Origin: Lysinibacillus sp. FJAT-14745
Lineage (GTDB): Bacteria; Bacillota; Bacilli; Bacillales_A; Planococcaceae
Direction: 5' to 3'
Assembly: GCF_001275675.1 (NCBI RefSeq)
Contig: NZ_LITM01000009.1
Span: 10,104 to 74,103 of the forward strand
Length of the DNA: 64,000 bases
Every line of letters starts with the position of its first letter. Position 1 is the first letter of the stretch. A model generated the notes under the pieces. The model had not been told where the DNA came from. It ran no database searches and saw nothing but the letters and a program-made list of their open reading frames with translations. This document shows positions 35,691 through 44,934 of this stretch, piece after piece. Made by a program: the position numbers and the translations under genes.

Positions 35691-36383
35691 TCACAGAACC
35701 CCTTCCACTAAATTGAGTAGAGCTACTAATTCTCCACGTTTTTCTTCAATTTCAGGTGTTTGATCTGCCCCTTCAATGGACTTTAATACACGCTGCCAAT
35801 TTTCTTTTTCACGTGACCATTTTTTTATAAATGATGGTGATTTTCGTTGCATTAATTTCGGACCAAATAAAATTTCCGGTTCCGTTAACGTCATTGAGCT
35901 TCTTTGCAATACAAGAATTTCATAAATTTTTTCGTCTTCCTCTAAAATCTCTTCGTCCTGGATTGCCCAATTATGTGCTAATGCCCATTCACGAATCACT
36001 TTAGCATGAATATTTGGTTGCAAAATAAGCCTTGTTACCCCTTGCAATGCTTCAGGATGCTTCTCCAAAATGGAGACAATAAGAGGTCCACCCATCCCAG
36101 CAATAGTAACTGTATCTACGTGATCAGCTTCTTCTACTGCTGCTAAGCCATTCGCAAGTCGTACTGTAATTTTTTCTGTTAAGCCTTCCTTTTTCACTTG
36201 TCCAACTGCTGATTCAAATGGTCCTTTCACAACTTCCCCTGCTATCGCATAAGAAGCAATACCTTTATGAATTAAGTAGCATGGTAAATAGGCATGGTCA
36301 CTGCCAATATCAGCTATAACCGCACCAGAGGGTACATATTTTGCTACTGTTTCTAATCGCTTTGATAATTTTTGTGCATTCAT
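35691..36383 (-). CDS. trmK: tRNA (adenine(22)-N1)-methyltransferase
   Basis: TrmK (YqfN), 230 residues, methylates A22 of tRNA in Bacillota. The Rossmann SAM-binding loop is ADIGSDHAYLPCYL (about 24-37); AGMGGPLIV and LQPNIHAKVIREWA are further family signatures. A helical C-terminal extension follows. It is the first gene of the trmK-yqfO-small ORF operon. Confidence 0.92.
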   Translation of the reverse strand: MNAQKLSKRLETVAKYVPSGAVIADIGSDHAYLPCYLIHKGIASYAIAGEVVKGPFESAVGQVKKEGLTEKITVRLANGLAAVEEADHVDTVTIAGMGGPLIVSILEKHPEALQGVTRLILQPNIHAKVIREWALAHNWAIQDEEILEEDEKIYEILVLQRSSMTLTEPEILFGPKLMQRKSPSFIKKWSREKENWQRVLKSIEGADQTPEIEEKRGELVALLNLVEGVL

Positions 36384-36446
36384 TTTTTTTACCGCCTGTC
36401 TTAAATAGTGTCCATTCTTAGTATGGATGATGTCGCGAAAAAAAAC

Positions 36447-36485
36447 AAATGGAGTTGACTCAAATTTTTGAGCAACTCCATTTTT
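36447..36485. terminator. Bidirectional terminator upstream of trmK
   Basis: Long hairpin AAATGGAGTTG / CAACTCCATTT extended inward by CTCAA/TTGAG, with T-runs on both strands. It lies between cccA and trmK, both on the minus strand, so it could end the cccA message. Confidence 0.75.
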
Positions 36486-36558
36486 CTTTAACTGAAATAA
36501 AGATAAATAAATTGTAGCTGTACCGATTACGATTAAACGCTTTCAGTACAGCTACTTT

Positions 36559-36700
36559 TATCAATTATGCCTCGGCATAATTGCGTCCGGAATCGGCTTT
36601 GTGCTGGCACAAAGAATTCCTTTCCGATTCCGTGACATCCGCCGGAGGCTTTTACTTCTTTTAGCGGATGTTTGTCTGGGCATCCGCTGAAAGAAGTTAG
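36559..36700. repeat. Palindromic dispersed repeat between trmK and cccA
   Basis: ATCAATTATGCC-tc-GGCATAATTGCGTCCGGAATC is a 12-bp palindrome with a conserved right flank. The same sequence recurs at 46724-46757 and partially at 46975-47002. It is followed by the imperfect inverted pair AAGAATTCCTTTCC and smaller pairs such as GCGGATG/CATCCGC. The gap 36384-36701 holds no gene. Confidence 0.72.
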
Positions 36701-36701
36701 A

Positions 36702-37052
36702 CTATTTTAGAGTTGAAATGTACTTAGCGATTGCTTTTGCTTCCGCTTCGTTTTTCAGACCAGGCGTCATTGGTGTGCCTGGGATCCCTTTTGTTAAAAC
36801 TTCTACGATACGAGCTTCATCTTTGCCGTGTAGATTTGGACCCACAGAACCAGTTAAGTCAGCAGCGTGACAGCCAATACAAGATTGTACTAAAGCTGAA
36901 CCGTCATCTTTAGCTTCTGTCTTTTCGCCACCGCCCTCTTTTTCAGCAGCAATTTCTTTTTTGTTCTCTGCACCTGTTAAAGACATGAAGAAAATAAGAC
37001 CAATACCAAATGCAAGAATTAAGATGTAAGGAACGACTGGATTGTTTTTCAT
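36702..37052 (-). CDS. cccA: Membrane-anchored cytochrome c-550
   Basis: A 116-residue c-type cytochrome. The N-terminal anchor (VVPYILILAFGIGLIFFM) is followed by a charged Glu/Lys linker of about 25 residues. The haem domain then has CIGCH (about 58-62) and the axial Met in GTPMTPGL. It probably carries electrons to terminal oxidases on the outer face of the membrane. Its place between trmK and sigA is the same as in B. subtilis. The 463 bases upstream, 37053-37515, hold only AT-rich DNA and the terminator at 37446. Confidence 0.93.
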   Translation of the reverse strand: MKNNPVVPYILILAFGIGLIFFMSLTGAENKKEIAAEKEGGGEKTEAKDDGSALVQSCIGCHAADLTGSVGPNLHGKDEARIVEVLTKGIPGTPMTPGLKNEAEAKAIAKYISTLK

Positions 37053-37445
37053 ATGTTTCCCCTCCTCATTGTAAATCTACTTCTATGATAATATAGAATC
37101 AGTCAACATCTAATATTGTACTTCATTAACCATGAAACGAAAAGCCTATTCGCTAAGTTTTCCTTTGTTTGTAACAAATTCGACATTTCTGTAACTATTG
37201 GATAAAATATGTCTTGAAATCCCCATTACTTGGACTATCTATCATCTTTTAGCATTTAAACTTAACTTCCTTACATGCTGTTATTTTTCCTCTTTTACAC
37301 ATTCGTATACCAAGAAAATCAAAATATCTTTTTAATAATAATCCATTAACTAAATAAGCTATACGATTATATTCTTCACCAATAAAGTATTTACAGGAAG
37401 TTAATGTTGAATAAATTACAGACACAATTTTGATACAAAAAAAAG

Positions 37446-37480
37446 AATCCGTTAGCTATTTGAAAGCAAACGGATTTTTG
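37446..37480 (-). terminator. Terminator of the membrane protein gene
   Basis: AATCCGTTAGC / GC-A-AACGGATT hairpin; on the minus strand the stem is followed by CTTTTTTTT. Confidence 0.8.
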
Positions 37481-37515
37481 TCATTGTCAGCGAAACTATT
37501 TTACAAAATGAGTTC

Positions 37516-38079
37516 TTATAATAAGTTTATGATATAATAGCTAATCAGTGCTAGTAAACCTAGGACACCTGAAACCGTGAAATAAAGTAGCTTCATTTTT
37601 AAACCTGACCAAAGCCAAACCCCGCAGTTTGCTGCAATCAAGCAAAACAATGCAATATTATTTCCATTAAAATATGTAGTGTAAATTCGAATTGACATAC
37701 TAAACAATAAAATAGCACCTAACAAATGGAAAACAGGAGCTAATAAATCATTTTTTCGTGCCATTCGAAACGCCGTCAGAAATAATATCACCGCAGCTAT
37801 TCCAACGACAACCGTTAAAATGATCATTAAGGATGATATTGTAAAATAAATAGACAGCAGCATAATCATGGCGATACATATACCCGCAATTATAAGTAGC
37901 AGTTTTCTCTTTTCAGAAGGCAATATAGCTTGTTTATGGTGTACTGGTTCTAACTCCTCTAGATCCGCCCCCTCTGCATATAGAGCCGCTAAAAAATCAC
38001 AGTAATGCTCTGGTAATAGCTTATTCTGCTTCCAAAACAAAATCTCATTCAAGATTATTTTTTTTCGAGGATTTGTCAT
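37516..38079 (-). CDS. Multi-span membrane protein, uncharacterised
   Basis: A 187-residue protein. The N-terminal 60 residues are cytoplasmic, with ILNEILFWKQNKLLPEHYCDF resembling the start of DUF-type Bacillus membrane proteins that keep a short helical domain before the membrane part. Five or six hydrophobic helices follow, ending in SYYIINLL. I choose the ATG behind TTTGGAGTATAC at 38079 over one six codons earlier. It lies between cccA and sigA as an extra gene; its function cannot be deduced. Confidence 0.7.
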   Translation of the reverse strand: MTNPRKKIILNEILFWKQNKLLPEHYCDFLAALYAEGADLEELEPVHHKQAILPSEKRKLLLIIAGICIAMIMLLSIYFTISSLMIILTVVVGIAAVILFLTAFRMARKNDLLAPVFHLLGAILLFSMSIRIYTTYFNGNNIALFCLIAANCGVWLWSGLKMKLLYFTVSGVLGLLALISYYIINLL

Positions 38080-38333
38080 AATGTATACTCCAAACATTGC
38101 TTAATAATGGTTATTATTACAATTTTATCTTAAAACCTTTCATAACACATCTATATAAAGTAGCAAAAATAATAAGACTGCCTCATTCTAATTACTCGCT
38201 ATAACATTTATCGAAAAAATATCTACTATGTTTAGTATGATCTAGGGATAAATGATGAAAATTTTGCGCGGATATTTACTTCGCTTTCACAGGTAGTCTC
38301 CTATTTCATGCGAATATAATAGTAGCCTAAAAA

Positions 38334-38375
38334 AGGGCTACCTAATTAGTCATCACTAATTAGGTAGCCCCAACT
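38334..38375 (-). terminator. sigA-dnaG operon terminator
   Basis: Perfect 15-bp stem GGGCTACCTAATTAG / CTAATTAGGTAGCCC (38334-38348, 38355-38369); on the minus strand it runs into six T. It lies just beyond the sigA stop codon. Confidence 0.92.
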
Positions 38376-38383
38376 TTTTATCT

Positions 38384-39511
38384 TTATTCTAAAAAGTCTT
38401 TTAAACGTTTGCTGCGAGAAGGGTGACGTAGCTTTCTAAGAGCTTTAGCTTCAATTTGGCGAATACGTTCACGTGTTACACCAAATACTTTCCCTACCTC
38501 TTCTAATGTACGTGTGCGACCATCATCTAAACCGAAACGTAAGCGAAGGACATTTTCTTCACGGTCAGTTAATGTGTCTAACACATCTTCTAATTGCTCT
38601 TTTAACAATTCATAAGCTGCATGGTCAGATGGAGATTGAGCTTCAGAATCCTCAATAAAGTCTCCTAAATGTGAATCATCTTCTTCTCCAATTGGTGTTT
38701 CAAGAGATACTGGTTCTTGTGCAATTTTTAAAATTTCACGTACTTTTTCAGGTGTTAAATCCATTTCTTCCCCAATTTCTTCAGGAGATGGCTCGCGACC
38801 TAAGTCTTGTAGTAATTGGCGTTGTACACGAATTAATTTATTAATTGTTTCTACCATATGCACTGGAATACGAATTGTACGTGCTTGGTCCGCAATTGCA
38901 CGTGTAATCGCTTGGCGAATCCACCATGTTGCATAAGTGGAGAATTTAAAGCCTTTACGGTAGTCAAATTTCTCAACAGCCTTGATAAGCCCCATATTCC
39001 CCTCTTGAATTAAATCAAGGAATAGCATTCCACGGCCAACATATCGCTTTGCAATCGATACAACAAGACGTAAGTTCGCTTCTGCTAGGCGTTTACGCGC
39101 TTCTTCGTCACCTTGCTCAATACGTTCCGCTAATGCGATTTCTTGCTCGGCAGAAAGTAAATCAACTCGACCAATTTCTTTTAAATACATACGTACAGGG
39201 TCATTTATTTTAACACCCGGTGGTACACTCAAATCATTTAAATCAAAAGTCTCTTCGCTTGCTTCTTCTTTCATTAAGCTTTCTTCTTCAAACTCTTCTT
39301 TTCCAATGATTTGAATGTCTTTAGCCTTTTCAAGATCCTCAGCAAAGTGGAAAATCTCTTCGTTCTCCAATTCATAAGGCGCTAGTTTCTCTGAAATTTC
39401 TTTCATTGAAATTTCACCTTCTGTTTTTGCTTTTTCTTGTAGTATTTTTTTTGCTTCATCTAATGTAATTTCTACTTCTACCTCTTTTGAACGTTCTGAC
39501 TTGTCCGCCAT
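38384..39511 (-). CDS. sigA: Primary RNA polymerase sigma factor
   Basis: The housekeeping sigma-70 factor RpoD/SigA, 375 residues, near the B. subtilis length. It has the N-terminal region 1.1-like acidic segment, region 1.2 ([11 protein letters not shown]), region 2 with [17 protein letters not shown] and the -10 recognition stretch [17 protein letters not shown], region 3, and region 4.2 with the -35 helix-turn-helix [19 protein letters not shown]. It lies 32 bases after dnaG with AGAAGGAGG as a strong ribosome binding site. The operon order dnaG-sigA is the classical macromolecular synthesis arrangement. Confidence 0.98.
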   Translation of the reverse strand: MADKSERSKEVEVEITLDEAKKILQEKAKTEGEISMKEISEKLAPYELENEEIFHFAEDLEKAKDIQIIGKEEFEEESLMKEEASEETFDLNDLSVPPGVKINDPVRMYLKEIGRVDLLSAEQEIALAERIEQGDEEARKRLAEANLRLVVSIAKRYVGRGMLFLDLIQEGNMGLIKAVEKFDYRKGFKFSTYATWWIRQAITRAIADQARTIRIPVHMVETINKLIRVQRQLLQDLGREPSPEEIGEEMDLTPEKVREILKIAQEPVSLETPIGEEDDSHLGDFIEDSEAQSPSDHAAYELLKEQLEDVLDTLTDREENVLRLRFGLDDGRTRTLEEVGKVFGVTRERIRQIEAKALRKLRHPSRSKRLKDFLE

Positions 39512-39543
39512 AAACCTTCCTCCTTCTAAACAACCGAATCGGA

Positions 39544-41376
39544 TTAAATCGCCGATAACGATTTTCTTAAATGAATAATCTGTTGGGCGATTTCAAGTGC
39601 ACGCGCATACTCATGCATCTTCTCCGCTTCCTTTGACTCATGCATCTTTTGTTGAATTTCTTGCTCAATTCTATATTTTTGCAGCTGACGTATTGAGTCT
39701 GTGACCTCTGCCTCTGCTTGGTCGGGGTCCCGTTCCGCTAAAGCCGCTTCCATTACAATCTTACGTAATTCAGAGTCATCCAATATCTCAACAAAACGCT
39801 GATAATCAGGATGACCATATTCTTCATAAAATCCTACTAAGCGAACAAAAACAGCCATATAGGCATCTCGTGCAAACGGATCTTTTTGCTCACTACGTAA
39901 TACCCTGTCCACTACATCTATATTATGAAGCATATGAGCCAGTAATAAACGTTCGGCACGTTCAGCTGCGTCCATAGGCTTGTGTTGCTGAGTGACCGGC
40001 ATCGAAGGCATTTGAACAGGCATTTCTACTTTTGCAGAACGCACCTGATTTGCCTCTAGCTTTCGGAATTGAGCATAAATCGCTTCTTCCGATATGTTTG
40101 TTTCATTCGATAGCTGCCTTATATACAGATCTCGTTCAACTGGTGATGATCTACCTACCAGTTGTTCAAGAACTTCTTGGATATATTGAAGCGTATCATT
40201 TTCAAACTGAAAGTTCTTATTTCGTCTAGCATGCATCATCATAAAAGCAATATACGCATGAGGGTTTTCCAAAATTTGTTCTTTAAATGCTTGTCCACCT
40301 AAACTACGAATGTATTCATCGGGATCTAGCTTATCTGGTAATACCGCAATATTGACTTTCATACGTTCCGTTTGCAGTAACTGCGCTGCTCTTTTTGCCG
40401 CATCAAAACCAGCATTATCACCGTCATAGCAAATCGTAATCTGCTCTACTAAGCGCTTTAGCTTTGTGATATGCTGATTCGTAAGCGAGGTGCCCATTGT
40501 TGCTACAGCATTCGTTACGCCAACAGAGGTTGCTGCTAAAACATCCATAAACCCTTCCATCAATACTACTTGACGATTTTTTCTAATTGAGGTTCGTGCT
40601 TTATCTAGGTTATATAGCACTTCACTCTTTTGAAAAATCGGTGATTCTGGACTATTTAAATATTTTGCCTCTTCACCAGTCGATGCAAGAATTCGTCCTG
40701 AAAATGCTATAATCTTACCGTTCTCATCACGAATAGGAAACATAATACGCCCTCTAAAACGATCAAAATAGCGTTCTTCCCCTTCACGCTTAATAACTAA
40801 ACCACTTTCAGCGATTTCTTGTAAGTTATAACCTTTTCTTTCAAGCAATATCGTTAATGCATCAAAGCTAGGAAGAGACCATCCAATGCTATTAGATTCT
40901 ATAAGTTCCCTTGTAAATCCTCTTTCTAGCAAATAATTTAAAGGTTCTTCACCATCTTCAGTATTTAACAGTAAATGATGAAAAAAATCTGCTGCAAAAG
41001 CGTGTGCTTCTTTCATCCTTTCTTCCGCTTTAGATACCTTTTTCGCTACTTCAGGTAAACTAGGCCCAACATCTAAATGTATGCCAACACGTTCACCAAG
41101 TTTCACGACTGCGTCAGGAAAAGAAATACCTTCTATATCCATGACAAAAGTAATAGCATTACCACCTGCACCACAACCAAAGCAATGAAAAATTTGTTTG
41201 TCTGATGACACAGAAAAAGATGGCGTTTGTTCTCCGTGAAATGGACAGAGGCCAAACCAATTTCGCCCACGCTTTGTAAGCTGCATGTATTCGCTTATGA
41301 CATCAACAATTTCTGATTGTGTGCGAATCTGTTCAATCACTTCTTCAGGAATCTTCCCTGCCAAATCCATCACCAT
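39544..41376 (-). CDS. dnaG: DNA primase
   Basis: Primase that lays RNA primers at the fork, 610 residues. The N-terminal CHC2 zinc domain has [11 protein letters not shown] and [10 protein letters not shown]. The TOPRIM core includes [10 protein letters not shown] and [11 protein letters not shown]. The C-terminal helicase-binding domain (about 450-610) is helical. Two starts are possible (ATG 41376 or ATG two codons later); neither has a strong ribosome binding site. In B. subtilis yqxD precedes dnaG; here the 207 bases upstream lead directly to ppsR with no yqxD. Confidence 0.97.
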   Translation of the reverse strand: MVMDLAGKIPEEVIEQIRTQSEIVDVISEYMQLTKRGRNWFGLCPFHGEQTPSFSVSSDKQIFHCFGCGAGGNAITFVMDIEGISFPDAVVKLGERVGIHLDVGPSLPEVAKKVSKAEERMKEAHAFAADFFHHLLLNTEDGEEPLNYLLERGFTRELIESNSIGWSLPSFDALTILLERKGYNLQEIAESGLVIKREGEERYFDRFRGRIMFPIRDENGKIIAFSGRILASTGEEAKYLNSPESPIFQKSEVLYNLDKARTSIRKNRQVVLMEGFMDVLAATSVGVTNAVATMGTSLTNQHITKLKRLVEQITICYDGDNAGFDAAKRAAQLLQTERMKVNIAVLPDKLDPDEYIRSLGGQAFKEQILENPHAYIAFMMMHARRNKNFQFENDTLQYIQEVLEQLVGRSSPVERDLYIRQLSNETNISEEAIYAQFRKLEANQVRSAKVEMPVQMPSMPVTQQHKPMDAAERAERLLLAHMLHNIDVVDRVLRSEQKDPFARDAYMAVFVRLVGFYEEYGHPDYQRFVEILDDSELRKIVMEAALAERDPDQAEAEVTDSIRQLQKYRIEQEIQQKMHESKEAEKMHEYARALEIAQQIIHLRKSLSAI

Positions 41377-41535
41377 CTTTAAATTACGTTATAAAACACA
41401 ATTCGCTATCCGATTTAAAAATCCTTTATTTCTCGACAAAAAAATAGGATTTTTCTCTTAATAAATATTTTTACCACAATTTTATTATTATAAAACAAAA
41501 ATCAGTTTTTATCTATACTATTTTCACAACCGACT

Positions 41536-41575
41536 CAAAAAAACCGCCTCTTATAACCGAGGTGGTTTATCATCA
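41536..41575 (-). terminator. ppsR terminator
   Basis: AAACCACCTC...GAGGCGGTTT stem on the minus strand followed by seven T, directly after the ppsR stop codon. Confidence 0.85.
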
Positions 41576-41583
41576 TTCGTTTC

Positions 41584-42396
41584 TTATTTACAGTTCGAGA
41601 TATGCTCAATAATGACGTTAGCTGTTTCCTCAACAGCTTTGTTTGTCACATCAATAACCTTACAACCGATTTTAGCGACAATTTTTTCAAAATGCTGGAT
41701 TTCTTCTAATATTCGATTATGCTGTGCATAGATAGCATCATCATTCAATCCAAGAGATATTAATCTCTCTTTTCTAATTGAGTTTAATTTATCAGGAGAA
41801 ATAATTAAACCAATACATTTTTTAGGATCAATTTTTAATAGTTCTTCTGGTGGCTCCACTTCTGGTACTAAAGGTACGTTCGCTACCTTATAGCGTTTAT
41901 GTGCTAAATATTGTGATAACGGCGTTTTAGAGGTACGTGAAACACCGACTAGCACAATATCAGCCTGTAATAGACCACGTGGATCTCTACCATCATCATA
42001 TTTTACTGCAAATTCAATAGCCTCAATTTTTTTAAAATAATCATCATCTAGCTGGTGAACAATTCCTGGTGCTTCTAATGGGAATTCTTCCACAAAAGTT
42101 GCCATTGTTTTTAAAGCAGGCCCTAAAATATCAACAGCATATATCTTTTCTTGCTCACACAGTTCATGTAATATCGAACGCATTTCCTGGCGAACAAGCG
42201 TGTACACAATAAATGCCTTCTGTTTCGCTGCAAGGCCAACAATTTTCCGAATGAGCTCCTCTGATTGTATATGAGGAAAACGACGAATTACCGTGTTTTC
42301 CAAACCAGGTCGAAATTGGCTAATAACTGCTTTCGCTACTTGATCACCAGTTTCACCGACTGAATCAGATACAACAAAAACTCGTAGTCTTTTCAT
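41584..42396 (-). CDS. ppsR: Pyruvate, phosphate dikinase regulatory protein
   Basis: A DUF299/PPSR-family bifunctional kinase/pyrophosphorylase (YqfL in B. subtilis), 270 residues. The P-loop is [11 protein letters not shown] (about 150-160), and the N-terminal [16 protein letters not shown] is the family start. It is thought to regulate PPDK or PEP synthase by ADP-dependent phosphorylation. The start at 42396 has AAGGAGAGCAGC upstream; nine upstream codons would overlap that site. It lies 19 bases after ccpN, with which it is linked in Bacillus (yqzB-yqfL), where it modulates CcpN activity. Confidence 0.94.
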   Translation of the reverse strand: MKRLRVFVVSDSVGETGDQVAKAVISQFRPGLENTVIRRFPHIQSEELIRKIVGLAAKQKAFIVYTLVRQEMRSILHELCEQEKIYAVDILGPALKTMATFVEEFPLEAPGIVHQLDDDYFKKIEAIEFAVKYDDGRDPRGLLQADIVLVGVSRTSKTPLSQYLAHKRYKVANVPLVPEVEPPEELLKIDPKKCIGLIISPDKLNSIRKERLISLGLNDDAIYAQHNRILEEIQHFEKIVAKIGCKVIDVTNKAVEETANVIIEHISNCK

Positions 42397-42415
42397 GCTG
42401 CTCTCCTTCAAATAT

Positions 42416-43048
42416 TTAGACATTTTGTACTAGCGATAAGAAAGCTCGTGTAATCGTCGTTTTCGTCAGACGACCAACGATAGTTAATCCACCTTCTTGT
42501 GGCTCTACTACTGGTAGCGAATCAACTTCTCGTTCAATTAGTTTATTCGCTGCGACAACTAAAGAATCTGATCTCTCACAGTACGAAATATTTGGCATAC
42601 GTGTCATTATTATATGTACAGGAATTTTGTTTAAATCCTGCGTGCCAATACTTGTTCGTAGTAAATCCTTACGAGAAAGTACCCCTGTCAAAAATTCATT
42701 CTTATCTACGACAAAAAGTGTTCCAACATCCTCTGAAAACATGAAGCAAATCGCATCATAAACAGTCATTGTTTCCGGTACAACAACTGGTCCTGAATGA
42801 AAATCTTTCACCTTTAAATTATGAATACTATCCATCAATGTAACAGATGTTTTTTTACCTGAATAGAAATAGCCTACACGAGGTCTAGCATCTAAAAAGC
42901 CCGCCATTGTGAGTATAGCTAAATCTGGTCTTAAAGTTGCTCTTGTCAGACTGAGACGTTCTGCAATATGTTCGCCTGTGATTGGGCCGTTTTCTTTCAC
43001 AATTTGTAAAATGTCTTCCTGACGTTTATTGAGTTCGATTGGACTCAC
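42416..43048 (-). CDS. ccpN: Transcriptional repressor CcpN
   Basis: A 210-residue regulator: an N-terminal helix-turn-helix ([30 protein letters not shown], about 10-40) followed by a pair of CBS domains (about 75-205, with [24 protein letters not shown] and [12 protein letters not shown]). In B. subtilis CcpN represses gapB and pckA on glycolytic carbon and senses ADP/ATP. The start is GTG with TGAGGCG upstream. It is in an operon with ppsR and divergent from glyS. Confidence 0.93.
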   Translation of the reverse strand: MSPIELNKRQEDILQIVKENGPITGEHIAERLSLTRATLRPDLAILTMAGFLDARPRVGYFYSGKKTSVTLMDSIHNLKVKDFHSGPVVVPETMTVYDAICFMFSEDVGTLFVVDKNEFLTGVLSRKDLLRTSIGTQDLNKIPVHIIMTRMPNISYCERSDSLVVAANKLIEREVDSLPVVEPQEGGLTIVGRLTKTTITRAFLSLVQNV

Positions 43049-43108
43049 CGCCTCAAATCTAATAGTGTTATACTTATGCTCAATTATTATATACTATTTT
43101 AATAATTA

Positions 43109-43137
43109 TTGCGAAGAAAAGAACTACATGCTACAAT
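43109..43137 (+). promoter_or_regulatory. SigA promoter of the glyS T-box transcript
   Basis: TTGCGA (43109-43114), 17-base spacer, TACAAT (43132-43137), directly upstream of the T-box leader. Confidence 0.8.
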
Positions 43138-43149
43138 ATTGACACATAC

Positions 43150-43400
43150 GCTTGCTCTAGATGTATTTTCGAGTAATTTGCGTTATATAGGCGATGACGG
43201 GAAAAAAGTATCTGTTCCACTTTAAAGCGAGTAGAAGATGGTGAAAGTCTACATAGCAACAGAGAAAAGGCACTCCTTGAGCTAACTTTTTGAAAAGAGG
43301 TTTTAAACAACACGTTTAAAACAATCAGGGTGGAACCGCGGGTTTTAGCACTCGTCCCTGGGCATTTATTGTGCCCGGAGACGGGTGCTATTTTTAATTT
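43150..43400 (+). promoter_or_regulatory. Glycine T-box riboswitch of glyS
   Basis: A classical T-box leader. Stem I contains the AGCGAGTAGA-GATGGTG-AAAG landmarks and a specifier loop with GAAAAGGCACTCC, where GGC (43269-43271) is a glycine codon. The core GGGTGGAACCGCGGG is at 43328-43342. The terminator AGCAC-CGTC...GGGC / GCCC...GACG-GTGCT (43347-43390) runs into TTTTT. Uncharged tRNA-Gly should stabilise the antiterminator and switch glyS on. Confidence 0.95.
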
Positions 43401-43499
43401 AGTCCTACCTAAATTAAAAATATTTAGCGAATTTATCTATAAATACGCTAAAACAAATTCAAAGTTCACTCTTTGAAAACTACAAAGGAGGCTATTTTT

Positions 43500-44885
43500 A
43501 TGGCTAACAAATCAATGGAAACAATTGTATCATTAGCGAAGCATCGCGGCTTTGTCTTCCCAGGTTCTGAAATCTACGGAGGCTTAGCAAACACTTGGGA
43601 TTACGGTCCACTAGGTGTTGAATTAAAAAACAATGTAAAAAAAGCATGGTGGCAAAAATTTGTCCAAGAATCAGAGCACAACGTTGGGATAGATGCTGCA
43701 ATTTTAATGAACCCAAAAGCTTGGGTTGCTTCTGGTCACGTTGGTAACTTTAATGATCCAATGATTGATTGTAAAGCATGTAAAGCGCGCCATCGTGCTG
43801 ATAAAATCATCGAGGATGCTGCACTAGCAAAAGGCGATGAAATCATTGTCGATGGTATGACATTTGACCAAATGAAAGAAACGATGATTAAGTATGACGT
43901 AGTGTGCCCAGATTGTGGTAAAGCTGATTTTACAGATATTCGTCAATTTAATTTAATGTTTAAAACATTCCAAGGTGTAACAGAATCTTCTACTAACGAA
44001 ATTTATTTACGCCCAGAAACAGCACAAGGTATTTTCGTGAACTTTAAAAACGTACAACGTTCTATGCGTAAACGTACACCATTCGGTATTGCACAAATCG
44101 GTAAATCATTCCGTAACGAAATTACTCCAGGTAACTTCACTTTCCGTACACGTGAATTTGAACAAATGGAATTGGAATTTTTCTGTAAGCCAGGCGAGGA
44201 CCTTGAATGGCACGCATACTGGAAGGAATTTTGTAAAAATTGGTTATTAAATTTAGGCATGAAAGAAGAGTCTATGCGTCTTCGTGATCATGAAGACGAC
44301 GAATTGTCTCACTACTCAAATGCTACAACTGATATCGAATTTAAATTCCCATTCGGTTGGGGCGAGCTATGGGGCGTAGCGGATCGCACAGATTTCGATT
44401 TAAAACAGCATATGGAGCATTCTGGTGAAGATTTCACTTACATCGATCCAGTATCAAACGAACGTTATGTTCCATATTGTATCGAGCCTTCTTTAGGTGC
44501 AGACCGTGTAACATTAGCATTCCTTTGCGATGCTTATGACGAGGAAGAGCTTGAAGGCGATGATAAGCGTACAGTTTTACGCTTCCACCCTGCTCTAGCG
44601 CCATTTAAAGCAGCAGTCCTACCACTTTCTAAAAAGCTTTCAGATGAAGCTACAAATGTATGGGCAGAGCTTCGCAAAGCATTCCCAGTTGACTTTGACG
44701 AGTCTCAATCAATCGGTAAACGTTACCGTCGTCAAGACGAAATTGGTACACCATTCTGTATCACATACGACTTTGACTCACAAGAGGATGGTCAAGTTAC
44801 AGTGCGTCATCGTGATTCAATGTCTCAAGTTCGTATGCCAATTACAGATGTTAAAGCATACATTGAAAAACATCTTCAATTCTAA
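43500..44885 (+). CDS. glyS: Glycyl-tRNA synthetase, single-chain homodimeric type
   Basis: Class II glycyl-tRNA synthetase of 461 residues. N-terminal [22 protein letters not shown] and DYGPLG, motif 2-like [26 protein letters not shown], motif 3-like [13 protein letters not shown], and a C-terminal anticodon-binding domain ([13 protein letters not shown] onward) identify the homodimeric form. B. subtilis uses separate glyQ and glyS genes at this locus, so the type differs while the position is kept. The ATG is preceded by AAAGGAGG. It is controlled by the T-box leader just upstream. Confidence 0.96.
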   Translation: MANKSMETIVSLAKHRGFVFPGSEIYGGLANTWDYGPLGVELKNNVKKAWWQKFVQESEHNVGIDAAILMNPKAWVASGHVGNFNDPMIDCKACKARHRADKIIEDAALAKGDEIIVDGMTFDQMKETMIKYDVVCPDCGKADFTDIRQFNLMFKTFQGVTESSTNEIYLRPETAQGIFVNFKNVQRSMRKRTPFGIAQIGKSFRNEITPGNFTFRTREFEQMELEFFCKPGEDLEWHAYWKEFCKNWLLNLGMKEESMRLRDHEDDELSHYSNATTDIEFKFPFGWGELWGVADRTDFDLKQHMEHSGEDFTYIDPVSNERYVPYCIEPSLGADRVTLAFLCDAYDEEELEGDDKRTVLRFHPALAPFKAAVLPLSKKLSDEATNVWAELRKAFPVDFDESQSIGKRYRRQDEIGTPFCITYDFDSQEDGQVTVRHRDSMSQVRMPITDVKAYIEKHLQF

Positions 44886-44900
44886 ATTCATAAGTATATA

Positions 44901-44933
44901 AAGAGGGAGTCGCATTTCCAGCGACTCCCTCTT
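44901..44933. terminator. Terminator between glyS and the HD-GYP gene
   Basis: Perfect 13-bp stem AAGAGGGAGTCGC / GCGACTCCCTCTT with a 7-base loop between convergent genes. The T-runs are short, so efficiency is uncertain. Confidence 0.75.
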
Positions 44934-44934
44934 G

